DNA of 64,000 bases. It comes from Heloderma charlesbogerti (taxonomy: Eukaryota > Chordata > Lepidosauria > Squamata > Helodermatidae). This document shows positions 1-9,840 of the stretch, piece by piece. The translations under genes were made by a program, and so were the position numbers. The first letter of the stretch is position 1. Each line of letters begins with the position of its first letter. Location: positions 1,054,001 through 1,118,000 of the forward strand of contig JANEZZ010000793.1 in NCBI GenBank assembly GCA_026122225.1. Reading direction: 5' to 3'. The notes beneath the pieces were generated by a model. That model saw only the letters and a program-made list of their open reading frames with translations, did no database searches and was not told the DNA's origin.

Positions 1-208
1 TTTCCTCTGTTATTGGGATCCCTAACCTGGTTCTCCAGGGACGCCTCTCTTTCTCAGGGATCTGTACCAGAAGTGGTCTGAGGGGTGTTGGTGTGACATT
101 TCGGGGTTTTATCTTAAAGCTGTCAAGCCCAAGTCCTTGAGGTATCACCATCCACGTTAATATTTCTTTAACCAACATTACCAACACCACCCACAATACT
201 TGCTTCAT
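1..208 (-). CDS. env: env, N-terminal part (partial)
   Basis: An ATG at 208-206 lies one base after the pol stop (212-210), and its frame is open for 69 codons to the window edge. The first ~25 residues include a hydrophobic run with a lysine near the start (MKQVLWVVLVMLV...), which fits a signal peptide; an NVT glycosylation sequon follows. Position directly after pol is where env of a simple retrovirus is expected; env would be made from a spliced RNA. No SU or TM motif is inside the window, so the identification rests on position, openness and the leader. It could be a chance frame, but its placement makes env the best reading. Confidence 0.6.
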   Translation of the reverse strand, partial: MKQVLWVVLVMLVKEILTWMVIPQGLGLDSFKIKPRNVTPTPLRPLLVQIPEKERRPWRTRLGIPITEE

Positions 209-209
209 A

Positions 210-3200
210 TTACAAGTTCTTTGTAATTCGAACCCGAGCTTTTCCCAGATGTTGTGACTTGTATATTACAGGCGATTGTGGCTCCTGGATGGCTTCTTCG
301 CCTGTGTCCTTGGCAGCTTCCAGAGGGGTGCCAGGGAGCAAAGGACCGTTGCCTGTGTCCTCCTGTTCTTTCCAAGTGACAGAAGGAAGCGAGGGTCGCT
401 TAAATGGCTTTATCCGGCTGCAATGTGTCCATTTACTAGAACCCACAAGCTTTACACATGAGTGGCTGGTTGGTCCCACCAAATAAGGCCCCTCCCACCC
501 TTCCTTTAAGGCTTCTTTATTCCACTTTTTCAGCAACACCTCGTCTCCCGTCTGGAAGAGATGAATAGGTGCATCTAACGGCAGTCTCTGAAACGGAACG
601 GAATAAGCTCGTAGCTGTGAAAGAACAGACTGTAGAGAAGTCAACTGATCCCTTAGCATCTGATCACCCACCTCCCACTTGACTTCCTCCCTCCTTCCGC
701 AGTGTACCCGAGGCGGGAACCCAAACATCAGTTCAAAGGGGGACAATTTTATGTCCTTTCTTGGCATCCTTCGAAGCTTCGTTAAAGCTATTGGCAGAGC
801 CTCAACCCAAGTGAGCTTCACCCCTCGTTGGAGTTTGGTTAAAGTCTCCTTGAGGCTCCGATTGATTCTTTCAACCTGTCCACTTGCCTGGGGCCTCCAG
901 GGGCAATGTAAATGCCACTCTACTCCCAGAGCTTGTGCTAGCCCCCGTGTAATAACTGAGGTGAAATGTGAGCCCTGATCGGACTCTATAACTTCGGGCA
1001 GGGAGAACCGGGGCACCACCTCCTGTAACAATTTAGCAACAACAGTTTTAGCTTGGCAGTTCCTACATGGAAACGCCTCTACCCACCCTGTCATTTGACA
1101 TACTATTACAAGCAAATACCTGTAACCCCTACATGGTGGCATCTCAGCAAAATCAATCTGCGCCCTCTGGAAAGGATAGTAGGCCCATGGTCGCCCTCCT
1201 TTTGGAGGAGGGGGTGCCCTGGGAGGGTTGGTTTTCTGGCAGACTTCACAGGTTGCGGCTAGTCGGTGGGCGCATACAGTTAAGCCAGGGGAGACAAACA
1301 GCCTCTTGCAATAGTCGATCATGGCTGATGCTCCAGGGTGTCCAAGAGAATGGTGAACTTGCTCTAGAACAACCCTCTGCAGGGTCTGTGGAAGAAGCAG
1401 TCTTCCATCTGTCATCTGGATCCATCCGTCATCGCAGGGACTTATTCCGTGTTCTTGTGCCATCCGTAACTCAGCAGGGGAGTATGTGGGGCGCTCTTTT
1501 CTTTTGGGTAGAATGAGGAATGTTCCTTGGATTCCCTCTCTGGCTGCTCTTTTTGCGGCCTCATCTGCCTTCTGGTTTCCCTGTCTCCATTTTTCCTCTT
1601 TTTCTTTCCCATGGGCTCGGACGTGGACAACAGCTACTTGTGAGGGTAGCTGGAGGGCATCCAGAAGATCCACTATTAGGCCGCCATTAGCCACTGGAGA
1701 TCCGTTTGCTGTAAGGAATCCCCTCTCTTTCCACAGTTGCCCATGAGCATGCACAACGGCGAAGGCATTTTTGCTATCGGTATAAATGTTTACTCGCTTT
1801 CCCTTGCTGGCTTGCAGGGCTCTTGTCAGGGCTACCAATTCAGCAGATTGGGCGGAAAAATGAGGAGGCAGCCTTTCCTCACGCACACTCTCCTCTAGAG
1901 TAACGACAGCCGCGCCTGTGTAGCGCCTTCCATCCAGCATATAGCTAGATCCATCTACAAACAGATCTCTGGCTCCCTCTATTGGTTCATCCTCAAGGTC
2001 CGGTCGGCCTTTGGTGTCTAGGTCTAATACTTCAAGGCAGTCATGATCTGGGAGTCCTGATCCGTTTGTGTCCAGTAATGTTGGCAGTAGTGTGGCGATA
2101 TTAAAGCTGGAGCAAGCCTTAAAAGTGAGGTTTTCGTTTGTTAGTAAACCTATTTCATATCGGGAATGCCGGGCTGGGTTGAGAAATTTGCTTCCTCCTC
2201 CTGATCCCAAAATTTGTGGCACTCCATGCGGCACCCAAACTTCAATGGGTCCTCCCATTGTAATTTTCTCCGCTTCAACGCAAATCAGAGCCGTCGCTGC
2301 TACTGCCCTCAGGCAACTTGGCCACCCTCGTGCTACGACATCTAGGACCTTGGAGTAATATCCCACTGGTCTCCAAGAGGGCCCTTTTCGCTGGCAAAGC
2401 ACTCCCGAAGCTATGCCCTTATTTTCATGCACATAAAGTCTAAATGGCCGGCTGGGATTTGGTATGGCTAGAGCAGGTGGTGACACAAGAGCAGCTTTAA
2501 GACTGAGAAAAGACTTATTCATTTCCTTAGTCCATTTCCATTTATCCAGTCTATCTTTCTGCAGCGCCTCATACAGCGGCCGCGCTGTCTCCCCATAGTT
2601 TGCTATCCATAGTCGGCAGAATCCGGTCAGCCCCAGGTAGGCCCTCAATTCGCGGGGGGACTTAGGGACAGGAGTGTCACGGATGACTTCAACTCTTTCT
2701 TGCCCTAGGCTCCGAGTCCCTTTAGTTATGTGGTAGCCTAGGAATTTTACAGTTGGTTGGGCCAACTGTACTTTTTCTTTTGACACTTTATACCCCCCCC
2801 CTGCTAGATAGTTGAGGAGGGAAACCGTCCCACTCAGGCACGCGTTCTTGGCCTTGGCTGAAATCAGGAGGTCGTCACAGTATTGGAGGAGATGCACCTC
2901 TGAGTGCTGCTGGACCCAGGGTTCGAGATCCTTTTGGAGCTGCTGGCCAAAGACCACCGGTGAGAGATTCAGCCCCTGAGGGATGACTGTCCATGCTAAT
3001 TGAACTTTTGAACCCCCCCCTGGGCTTTCCCATTCAAAGGCGAACAAAGGCCTTGAATCAGGGTGGAGGGGGATGCTGAAAAAGGCGTCTTTTAGGTCTA
3101 TGACAGTGAACCAGGCGTGCTCTTCCGGAATTCCTACAAGGAGGGTGTGTGGGTTGGGGACCACAGGATGGGGGGCCTCGATCTGCTGATTAATGAGCCG

Positions 3201-3878
3201 GAGGTCTTGCACTAAGCGGTAGCCCTTGCCCCCCCCTCCTCTTTTTGGCACAGCGATGATGGGCGTGTTATAGGGGGACATTATCTCAATGAGCCGGCCT
3301 TCTTCTCGGAGCTTTGTTATTACTGGTTGTAGGCCCTCCTTTCCTTGGCGGGAAAGGGGATACTGTTTCACATGAACAGGCCTTGCTCCCTCCTTGAGGG
3401 GAATTTTGTATGGTGCTGCCGACTTGGCACGAGAGGCCCCTCCAATCCCGGCCCAAGCTAGAGGGTTGACTCTGTTTTCTATTAAGCTCCAGTCCTCCGT
3501 GGCCTCTGGGGTGGATTCTTCTGCAACCTTCAAAAGGGCCATTTGGTAGTTACTACTCTGTTGTTTAGGGAGCCGTATCTCCATCCTTCCGTCAGGAGTA
3601 AAAGCAATCTCAATTTGGAGTTTAGTCAATAAGTCCCTCCCTAGCAATGCCACCGGACAGGAGGGGGTACAGACAAATGCATGTTCTAGGTGTGTTTTCC
3701 CAACCTTGGTGAACAGGGGACGAGAGAGGGGCACTTGGGTTGCCCTTCCCTCGACCCCCATTATGGTGGTGAACCCCCCACCTCCCGTTGGGGGCTCACT
3801 GAGGGGGAGGACGGACAGGGCGGCCCCTGTGTCCACAAGGGCTTTGTAGGAGCGGCCCCCAACCTTTATTTTGACCAT
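210..3878 (-). CDS. pol: ERV pro-pol: protease, reverse transcriptase, RNase H, integrase
   Basis: Open frame of 1222 codons counted from an internal ATG; translation probably enters from gag through the UAG at 3935-3933, which is in frame 19 codons upstream. Protease: LVDTGAA with catalytic Asp16. Reverse transcriptase: first Asp261 in VIDLKDAFF and the YCDD box at 333-336 (most retroviruses have YVDD or YMDD). RNase H: Asp642, Glu680, Asp701 and Asp772. Integrase: zinc-binding HX3H (843/847) and CX2C (877/880), core Asp909, Asp967 and Glu1003, i.e. D,D(35)E. Several Gly-Gly-Gly stretches are written by runs of 7-8 C on the plus strand, yet the frame is intact. Length and domain order match gammaretroviral pol. 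Whether the enzymes are active cannot be judged from sequence. Confidence 0.96.
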   Translation of the reverse strand: MVKIKVGGRSYKALVDTGAALSVLPLSEPPTGGGGFTTIMGVEGRATQVPLSRPLFTKVGKTHLEHAFVCTPSCPVALLGRDLLTKLQIEIAFTPDGRMEIRLPKQQSSNYQMALLKVAEESTPEATEDWSLIENRVNPLAWAGIGGASRAKSAAPYKIPLKEGARPVHVKQYPLSRQGKEGLQPVITKLREEGRLIEIMSPYNTPIIAVPKRGGGGKGYRLVQDLRLINQQIEAPHPVVPNPHTLLVGIPEEHAWFTVIDLKDAFFSIPLHPDSRPLFAFEWESPGGGSKVQLAWTVIPQGLNLSPVVFGQQLQKDLEPWVQQHSEVHLLQYCDDLLISAKAKNACLSGTVSLLNYLAGGGYKVSKEKVQLAQPTVKFLGYHITKGTRSLGQERVEVIRDTPVPKSPRELRAYLGLTGFCRLWIANYGETARPLYEALQKDRLDKWKWTKEMNKSFLSLKAALVSPPALAIPNPSRPFRLYVHENKGIASGVLCQRKGPSWRPVGYYSKVLDVVARGWPSCLRAVAATALICVEAEKITMGGPIEVWVPHGVPQILGSGGGSKFLNPARHSRYEIGLLTNENLTFKACSSFNIATLLPTLLDTNGSGLPDHDCLEVLDLDTKGRPDLEDEPIEGARDLFVDGSSYMLDGRRYTGAAVVTLEESVREERLPPHFSAQSAELVALTRALQASKGKRVNIYTDSKNAFAVVHAHGQLWKERGFLTANGSPVANGGLIVDLLDALQLPSQVAVVHVRAHGKEKEEKWRQGNQKADEAAKRAAREGIQGTFLILPKRKERPTYSPAELRMAQEHGISPCDDGWIQMTDGRLLLPQTLQRVVLEQVHHSLGHPGASAMIDYCKRLFVSPGLTVCAHRLAATCEVCQKTNPPRAPPPPKGGRPWAYYPFQRAQIDFAEMPPCRGYRYLLVIVCQMTGWVEAFPCRNCQAKTVVAKLLQEVVPRFSLPEVIESDQGSHFTSVITRGLAQALGVEWHLHCPWRPQASGQVERINRSLKETLTKLQRGVKLTWVEALPIALTKLRRMPRKDIKLSPFELMFGFPPRVHCGRREEVKWEVGDQMLRDQLTSLQSVLSQLRAYSVPFQRLPLDAPIHLFQTGDEVLLKKWNKEALKEGWEGPYLVGPTSHSCVKLVGSSKWTHCSRIKPFKRPSLPSVTWKEQEDTGNGPLLPGTPLEAAKDTGEEAIQEPQSPVIYKSQHLGKARVRITKNL

Positions 3879-3910
3879 GGGGTCCCGTCTTGCCTCAGAG
3901 ACGGCTAAGA

Positions 3911-3935
3911 GGGGGCCGGGCCCCGGTCTGTCCTA
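3911..3935 (-). promoter_or_regulatory. gag-pol UAG readthrough site with GC-rich structure
   Basis: Gag ends in TAG (3935-3933). The same frame continues without a stop through 18 codons to the Met at 3878 and on through pol. Exactly eight bases after the TAG a self-complementary block begins (GGGGCCCGGCCCCC on the minus strand, 3924-3911), which can fold into a GGGG/CCCC stem. A UAG followed by an eight-base spacer and a structured RNA is the known arrangement for termination suppression in gammaretroviruses. The pseudoknot itself is inferred and was not folded. Confidence 0.8.
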
Positions 3936-5530
3936 ATCTCTTTCCTGTTCATACAGAACTCTCTGCGCTTCTCCCGTATTTTCCCCTCTCTCTTTCTGCT
4001 TCAAAGCCTCACAGTCACGCTTCCAGTGCCCCATTTTCTTACAAAAGGCACATTGATCCTTCCCCAGGGGAGATCCTTTCCTTCCCCCTTTCCTCCCCTT
4101 CCTAGCTCCCTCCTTGTCAGGTTTAAGAACCGCAGCAAGGAGCTTGGCCTGCCTCTTGTCTTTTTCTTTTCCTTCTTCTTCTTCTCGCCTCTCATAAACC
4201 TTTTGAGCTACTTCAATTAAAACTCCTAAGTCAGCTGCCAACCCTCCTTCAACTTTTTGCAACTTCTTTCTGATGTCCTGGCAGCTATTTCCCACGAACT
4301 GAGTCGTGAGGATCCTTAAATTATTTGGATCATTCAAGTCAATGTCAGTATATTTAGCGAAGGCTTCCCTCAGCCTTTGGAGGAACACAGCAGGAGGTTC
4401 GTTTTTGTCTTGCTTTAGAGTCAGGACTTTTTGCAAATTGGGGGCCCTTCTCGCGGCTTGCTTCATGCCTGCTAAAATGAGTCGAAAATAGTCAGCATGT
4501 AAGCGTCTATGTGCCGCTGTGGCCACCCCCCAATTGGGTCGCCCTGTGGGCAGAACCTCCACCGTCTCCTCCTCAGTTGCCTGGGGATTTTCCTCCCTAT
4601 ACTTGGCTCGTGCCCCTGCAAGGATGGTTGGCTTTTGGCTGAGAAAACAGGTGTTCAATAGCATTTGTGTATCGTCCCATGTGGGGTTGTGAGTAAGCCT
4701 CACATTCTCCATCAGAGACAGGAGTGGCCCGGGATCCTCTTCAAAGGAGGGGTTAAATTGTTTCCAATTATACAAATCAGACGTTGTGAATGGGACATAA
4801 ACAAACATCGTCCCTTGAGGATGCTGGGCGGTAGGGTCGGGGACTTCTCTGATGGGGAAGGTGAACTTTACCGGTGGTTGGGGATCCTTTCGCAGATTGT
4901 AGTTAGGTCCCCCTTTTGCCTCCCTCTGTAGGACCTCCAATCTTTCCTCTAGGGAATATAGACGATCTTGGAGAGTGTCCTGGCGTTCAACTGGAGGGGT
5001 GGGGTCCTCTGGTACTATTTCATGAGAGGGGTCCTTCTCGGGGGCATCTAACCGCTGGGCGGGCCCCTCAGGAGAGGGTGGTGGTTGCAACGAGCGCCCT
5101 GCGACAGCTGTCCCGTAGGGAGGAGGAAGCAGTAGGTCCTCCGGTGCCGTGGCCACGACCTTGGGTGGTCCTTCTTTTGGTGGTTTCCTTTTGACCACCA
5201 TGGGAAGGGCAAGGGACATGCATTTAACAACCCACGGAGCAGGCCTGCCGCCAAGGGGCACACAAGTTGCCCACGAATCAATATAAGGGAACTGGTCCCA
5301 ACTTCCCCTCTGTGCTACTATTGTTCGCACATCAGATACCAAGGTTGGGTCAAAAGACCCCTCGGGTGGCCATTTGGGTTCTAATATTGGCCATTCCCGG
5401 GTGCAAAAAAGACAAGACGATCCTTTGTCATCTTAGTTCCATAATCCTGCTTAAAATGTGACCAATTGCGCAAACAACACTCCAAGGGCGTATGGGACTT
5501 CTTTGCAGACTTAGATTGGGACCCGCCCAT
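3933..5530 (-). pseudogene. gag: ERV gag (matrix, PPPY region, capsid, nucleocapsid) with one frameshift
   Basis: The likely start is the ATG at 5530-5528, which encodes Met-Gly-Gly-Ser, a myristoylation-type N terminus. This frame stops at 5383-5381 after 49 codons. The rest of gag is open in another frame from about 5410 down to the TAG at 3933 (469 residues from the TTG at 5342). The change of frame falls at or close to the run of six A at 5405-5410, so a one-base indel is the simplest cause. The long frame shows FPYIDSW typical of the matrix end, PPPY at residues 73-76 (late domain for ESCRT recruitment), a capsid with a major-homology-type stretch (AVFLQRLREAFAKYT), a charged RREEEEGKEKDKRQ segment and one zinc knuckle CX2CX4HX4C at residues 431-444. 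A sequencing error in the homopolymer is an alternative to a real mutation. Confidence 0.9.
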
Positions 5531-5701
5531 GACGGTGGGAATTTCAGTCAGCAATTCTTGCGCTTCGCCCTCCTCTGACCTAGCCCGTCTCCGGGGTAAG
5601 GAAATGCAGATCGGGGCTCCTCACTCGCTTCGCCCATAGGCGTCTCACACAATCACAAACACACCACCGTCCCGCGTCTATCCCCTAATGTAAGCTGTTT
5701 C

Positions 5702-5707
5702 ACTTAC
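5702..5707 (-). promoter_or_regulatory. Candidate ERV major splice donor
   Basis: The minus strand reads GGGGTAAGTG here, a strong match to the 5' splice-site consensus, in the leader between primer site and gag start. This is where simple retroviruses place the donor for env mRNA. Inferred from position and consensus only. Confidence 0.45.
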
Positions 5708-5931
5708 CCCAAAAGCCTCTTCTGTCCCGCCCGCAGCTGCGTCCAGCTGCTTATTGATCCACTGCCGGTGCCTAAAAGGAGTGATCACGTCTCCCTCTTC
5801 CTCTGGCGTTGGTCCCCGGGCGCTTCAGCCGCCACCGTCGTGAGGAGAAGGCAGTATAAAACAACCGCCTGTGGCCACTTCTCCTCCGCGGCCCCTCGGC
5901 TCAGCGCGAAGGGGACGCGCCCCGAAGCAGG

Positions 5932-5949
5932 ATCCGAGTCACGGCACCA
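5932..5949 (-). promoter_or_regulatory. Primer-binding site for tRNA-His
   Basis: The minus strand reads TGGTGCCGTGACTCGGAT, complementary to the 3' end of vertebrate tRNA-His including CCA. It lies three bases inside the 5' LTR boundary. The primer tRNA starts minus-strand DNA synthesis. The same primer type is known from the HERV-H group. Confidence 0.9.
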
Positions 5950-5952
5950 AAT

Positions 5953-6315
5953 TGTTAGATAAAAAGTCCTTGCTTTCGGTTTAGAAGAAAAGAGTGCCAG
6001 GCAGGCAGCAGTGGATCCAACACTATTTTATTGAACGTTTTGCAAAACGGGTGCAGAGCAGTCTGGACCCCGAAACACGTGTGCAAAAGCCCTTTATATC
6101 ATATCGCTTCTATTGTTCTTACCAGTAACCAATGAAACAGTTAGTACATCGGCTCACTAAGTTAATATCCAATAAACAGTCACTATCAGCTTACCAAGCC
6201 GTTAGTCATGAGCGCGTCAGTATGATTCCCTTTTTGCTCCGCCTATATTTTCCCGCCACTCGGGCTCTTACGTAACTTGAGACGCCAATGGTTATGGAGT
6301 CTCCTTTTTCTAACA
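5953..6315 (-). repeat. 5' LTR of the gammaretrovirus-like ERV
   Basis: 363 bp bounded by a perfect six-base terminal inverted repeat, TGTTAG at 5953 and CTAACA ending at 6315. On the minus strand it holds a TATA-like ATATAAA (6099-6093), then AATAAA (6032-6027) about 65 bases later, which defines a short R region, and a U5 that ends next to the primer site. Confidence 0.88.
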
Positions 6316-6869
6316 ATGGCAAAGGATAAAAACAGCCCTAGAGGAATATCAACACTGATGTGCACACTCAAGTTAGCTGGCTGGCTGGCCAGCCACCTAG
6401 AGAGTAACTGAGGCCTAATTTCTGATTTTCCCAGTGTGTGCAGCTCAGCATGAGGCCTTTTCAGGGTTTCTGGGCAGAAAAATCAACAAGCAAAAAAAAT
6501 TCCAGTTGCTTTCCACAGTTAGTTTCTAATCGCTTAGTCCTTTATAAAACAACCAATTAAAAAGTTTTCCCTTGATTGTCCGACAGGAAGGGAAATCTAA
6601 AGGTCAGCAAGAAGACTAGAAGGAGGGACCCTTAAGGAGCAGTTAAACACATTCTAAAGTATTTATTTTCTCTCTGCCCTTCCCTAAACTTGTAGTATGG
6701 ACAAGTTTGTTTTTTGGGTGGAATCCAAAATGGAGATAGCTAATCCAGCATCGAAGCCAAGCTCAGGAGCTCACTGTCATTACCAAAGTAGTTCTGTTCA
6801 CAAAGAATCAAAACACGGGGACAGACCACAGGTGAAAGAGGACTGTAGCTATAGGCAACGTCAAGCTTT
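6316..6869. other. Stretch without recognised feature
   Basis: This flanks the provirus on its 5' side. The bases next to the LTR are ATGG, a possible target-site duplication that cannot be checked because the other flank is outside the window. No coding or repeat signal was recognised. Confidence 0.4.
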
Positions 6870-7850
6870 TGAGTCTGGTAGACCTGGGATTTCTCAAAAA
6901 AGGGTGAGAAACATGAGATTCAATGGGCGCAGTTTGCACACTGGCCTCAGCTGTGCAAATGCACTCCTGGTCATTGCCAAGTCCTGGGCCAAGTCCAACA
7001 GTACACCCAAACTTGGAGCCTGAGTCTTCAGGGAGAGTGTAAACCTAACCAGCACAGGTTGTATCCCTATTCTTTCAACTGACCAAAAGCACTGCTGTCT
7101 TGTCTGGATTAAGCATCAGTTTGTTTGCCCTCATCTAGTCCATTACTGACATCAGGCACCAATTTAGAATCAGAACAGCTTCCTTGGACTTAGATGGAAA
7201 AGAGAGATAGAGTTGGGTGTCATCAGCATACTGGGGGCACTGAATCTCAAAACTCTGGACAGTCTCTCCGAGTGGTTTCGTTATGTGTTAAATAGCTAGG
7301 GGGATAAGATGGAACCCTGAGGGACACCCCAGGCCAGTGGCCATGGCATTGAACAGGAATTCTCCAGCACCATCTTCTGAGATTGCCCCTCCAAGAAAGA
7401 CTGAAGCCACCATATAATAATGCCTCCCAGTCCCATTTCAGACAGACACCTCAGAAGGATATTATGGTTGATTGTATTGAAAGCCGCCAAAAGGTCCAAC
7501 AGAACCAACAGGGACACACTCCCCCTGTCCAATTTCTGGTGGAGATCATCCACCAAGGTGACCAAAGCGGTCTCTGCCCCATAACCAGGCCTGAAGCCAG
7601 ATTGAAATGGATCTAGATAATCCATCTCATCCAGAAATCCCTGGAGCTGAGAAGCCACCACACACTCTAGCACCTTGCCCAAAAATGGAATATTGGAGAC
7701 CAGCCGGAAATTATCCAATACAGTGGGGTTCAGGGGGGATTTTTTTTAACAAAGTTCTTACCACCGCCTCCTTTAGGCAATAAGAAATCACACCTTGCCA
7801 TAAAGAGGCGTTCACCACTGCCCTTACCCACTGAGCCCAACGCAGCCATA
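6870..7850 (-). mobile_element. L2-clade LINE fragment, reverse transcriptase
   Basis: Minus-strand translation gives reverse-transcriptase segments in order: NASLWQG near 7800, an open segment 7718-7296 (NFRLVSNIPFLGKVLE, DPFQSGFRPGYGAETAL, LLDLLAAFNTINH, WGVPQGSILSP), then QYADDTQLY near 7240 and KLMLNPDK near 7115. Stops and frameshifts separate the pieces, so the copy is dead. Motif wording fits the L2/CR1 group, with L2 best. Confidence 0.8.
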
Positions 7851-7962
7851 ACAGGCCAAAAAGATATAATCCATAGATTTAAAACAAGCCCTGTCATGCC
7901 AAAATAAAGTCAAGAGACAGACATAACATAAACACATGGAAGTCAGCTCTCAGGGTGGGGAA

Positions 7963-8165
7963 GGGCCATAGCTCAGTGGGACAGTATCTGCTTTGCATAC
8001 AGGAGGTCACCAGTTCTTGGCATCTTCAGTTAAATGGTTAGGTCATGACTGAACAGACTGACCTCTGAGTGGTAGCAGCTCTCTAGGGTTTCCAACAAAA
8101 TAGATTATACTGGGCCAGACGAGATGAACAAGTGGTCTGACAGCATAAAGCAGCTTCCCATGTCC
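7963..8165 (+). repeat. tRNA-derived SINE
   Basis: The head reads like a tRNA (ATAGCTCAGTGGGACAGTAT, CTTTGCATACAGGAGGTC, a degraded B box) and the body ends in GGTCTGACAGCATAAAGCAGCTTCCCATG. The same family recurs at 13815, 22004, 27520, 28512, 33131, 33680 and 38617. Confidence 0.8.
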
Positions 8166-8865
8166 ACGAATAAGGGCATTTCTACATGAGGCCTTTATCT
8201 CGTACCTTTATTGGGGCTTCTGCTTCCGGATTCTTTGCGGGATTAAGATCATCTCCTTTACACCACATGCTTTTTTTCTGGGGGGTTTCTTTCTCTGCTT
8301 TTCTATATGTTTCATTATACAGCCACTAGATGGTGTTGTGCTATAATGGAATTGTGCAATTACACTGGGCTTTGTAATGCATTTTCTAAATAATTGCAGA
8401 CTTTCATTAGGAAAAAAAAATGATAATGGTTGCAAAGTATGGGAGAGGCCCTGGAGGGTGACAATGTTATGTAAAGGACCCACAAACTACCATAAGTGAG
8501 CGATCACGAGCACACAATAAAAATGTCATGTAGAAAGGCTCTCGATGGGGCTCGGCTGATGTAAAGCTATTCAAACAGAATCAGGATTGTTTTTCAACGG
8601 TTGTGATCACCACATTGGGGAGTAGCTTTAGCCTCCAACCCAATGGTGTCCCCAGTGCACATCATTACATCTCAGAAATAAATGGCTGCCATTCACAACC
8701 ATGGAGAAAAACAAAGTGCTCAGTCCAGGAAGGCCTCTATGTCAAGGGTGGGCAGAAAATATATTGGGATCTACTAGTACTGGTTGATTGCTGGGTAATT
8801 TGTAGGGTGGCCACTTACACATTGCCAAAAAAGAGGAACTGCATGTCAGGTTGGACACTAAGCCC
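8166..8865. other. Mostly unassigned sequence
   Basis: No gene seen. The end (about 8810-8865, AGGGTGGCCACTTACAC) resembles the reverse complement of 10060-10115 (CACCTGGCCACCCTAT), so these may be two ends or two copies of one short interspersed repeat. Confidence 0.35.
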
Positions 8866-9375
8866 ATAGAACCTCAGACCAGTTCTGATTCTGAGGAGGA
8901 ACAGCCCTCCGTGGGAGAGGAGCACGCTCTTCCCTCCCTGGCCCTGCAGCTGGCAGAGATTCCTCCTACCAGCATTCCAGACATAGATAGCAGTCCTGGG
9001 AGTGAAAGAGCGTGGGAGGAGGACTGGCTGGATGCTCGACGCAGACGCAGAGAGTGACGAGCTATGGAGGGTGCAGAAAGGAGGCATAGCACCCGTTCGG
9101 CGCGCAAGCAACGGTTGCGTCCAGGAGACCCAAGGAAAAAGGGGAGGGACTCTCCCTAGCCCATAAGTTCAGGGTCTGCAAGTGATTCTCGTTCAAATGG
9201 AGACCAACTGTTTCTAACCCAGGGCATAAATTACTCTGCTGTTCATAGCTTAGTCACTGGTGATAGAGTTATTAAGTTATAAAAGGAATCAAGCCTTAAA
9301 AAAAATCCTTTGTTTGTGTCTGGAGTTGGCTACTGGAGTAGACTGAAAGAGGCTGGCTAGGGCCTCCTGACACTG
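8866..9375 (+). mobile_element. Possible LTR-retrotransposon 3' remnant
   Basis: A plus-strand reading of about 60 residues is acidic and Ser/Pro rich and ends in an arginine cluster (EEDWLDARRRRRE), a composition like the tail of Gypsy polyproteins. It is followed by TTATAAAAGG (near 9280) and a segment ending CCTGACA near 9372, as at an LTR end. No partner LTR or polymerase domain is present, so the call is tentative. Confidence 0.35.
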
Positions 9376-9404
9376 CATCACCAGAAAAAAAGACAAAAGA
9401 GGAT

Positions 9405-9840
9405 ACCAATTTATTTTATGTATGTATTTATTTATTATATTTCTGTACTGCCTAATAGCCAAAGCTCTCTGGGCAGTTCACAACAATTAAAACTATAAAA
9501 TACAGCATGCTAAAATACAATATAAAAGTATAAAACTACAGTATAAAATAAAAATAATAACCAAATAAAACCTAGCAGCAGTGCAATGTTTTAAAATACA
9601 GTAACAGTTTTAAAACAACAGAAACTGAAAGACTAAAACGCCTGGGGAAATAAGGTCTTCACCTGGTGCCAAAAAGAACACAAAATGGGGACCAGGTCAG
9701 CTTCCTTGGGAAGCTCATTCCCTAACTGGGGTGCGACAACAGAAAAGGTCTCCTTCTTAGTACCTCACTCCCTTTGGCAGGAGCTCCTGGAGAAAGACCG
9801 CTGAAGACGATCTTAGGGTCCAGGCAGGTATATATAGGTG
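9405..9840 (-). mobile_element. L2-type LINE 3' end
   Basis: Minus-strand translation of about 9760-9640 resembles the C terminus of L2-type ORF2 (FSVVAPQLGNELPKEADL). The plus strand shows an A/T-rich tail with many AAATA motifs and TATTTATTTATTTAT at the 3' end. The same segment occurs at 32180-32690 in the same orientation. Confidence 0.65.

Larger units (their letters stand above)
1..6315 (-). mobile_element. Gammaretrovirus-like ERV provirus, 3' part outside the window
   Basis: Read on the minus strand, the order is 5' LTR (6315-5953), tRNA-His primer site (5949-5932), leader, gag (5530-3933), pro-pol (to 210) and the start of env (208 to the window edge). This is the layout of a simple gammaretrovirus: one CCHC knuckle in gag, a PPPY late motif, gag and pol in one frame separated by UAG, and an integrase with D,D(35)E spacing. 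The 3' LTR must lie beyond position 1. The only clear lesion seen is a frameshift in the matrix part of gag. Long open frames suggest a recent insertion; LTR-LTR divergence cannot be measured here. Confidence 0.93.

Noticed and set aside
7963..8035. tRNA-like box sequences considered as a real tRNA gene
   Set aside because: No cloverleaf can be closed and the tRNA-like part is followed by the SINE body seen elsewhere in the window.
8851..9057. Acidic 68-residue frame considered as a host small protein
   Set aside because: The continuation is broken and the composition fits a retrotransposon tail. Kept only as a tentative LTR-element remnant.
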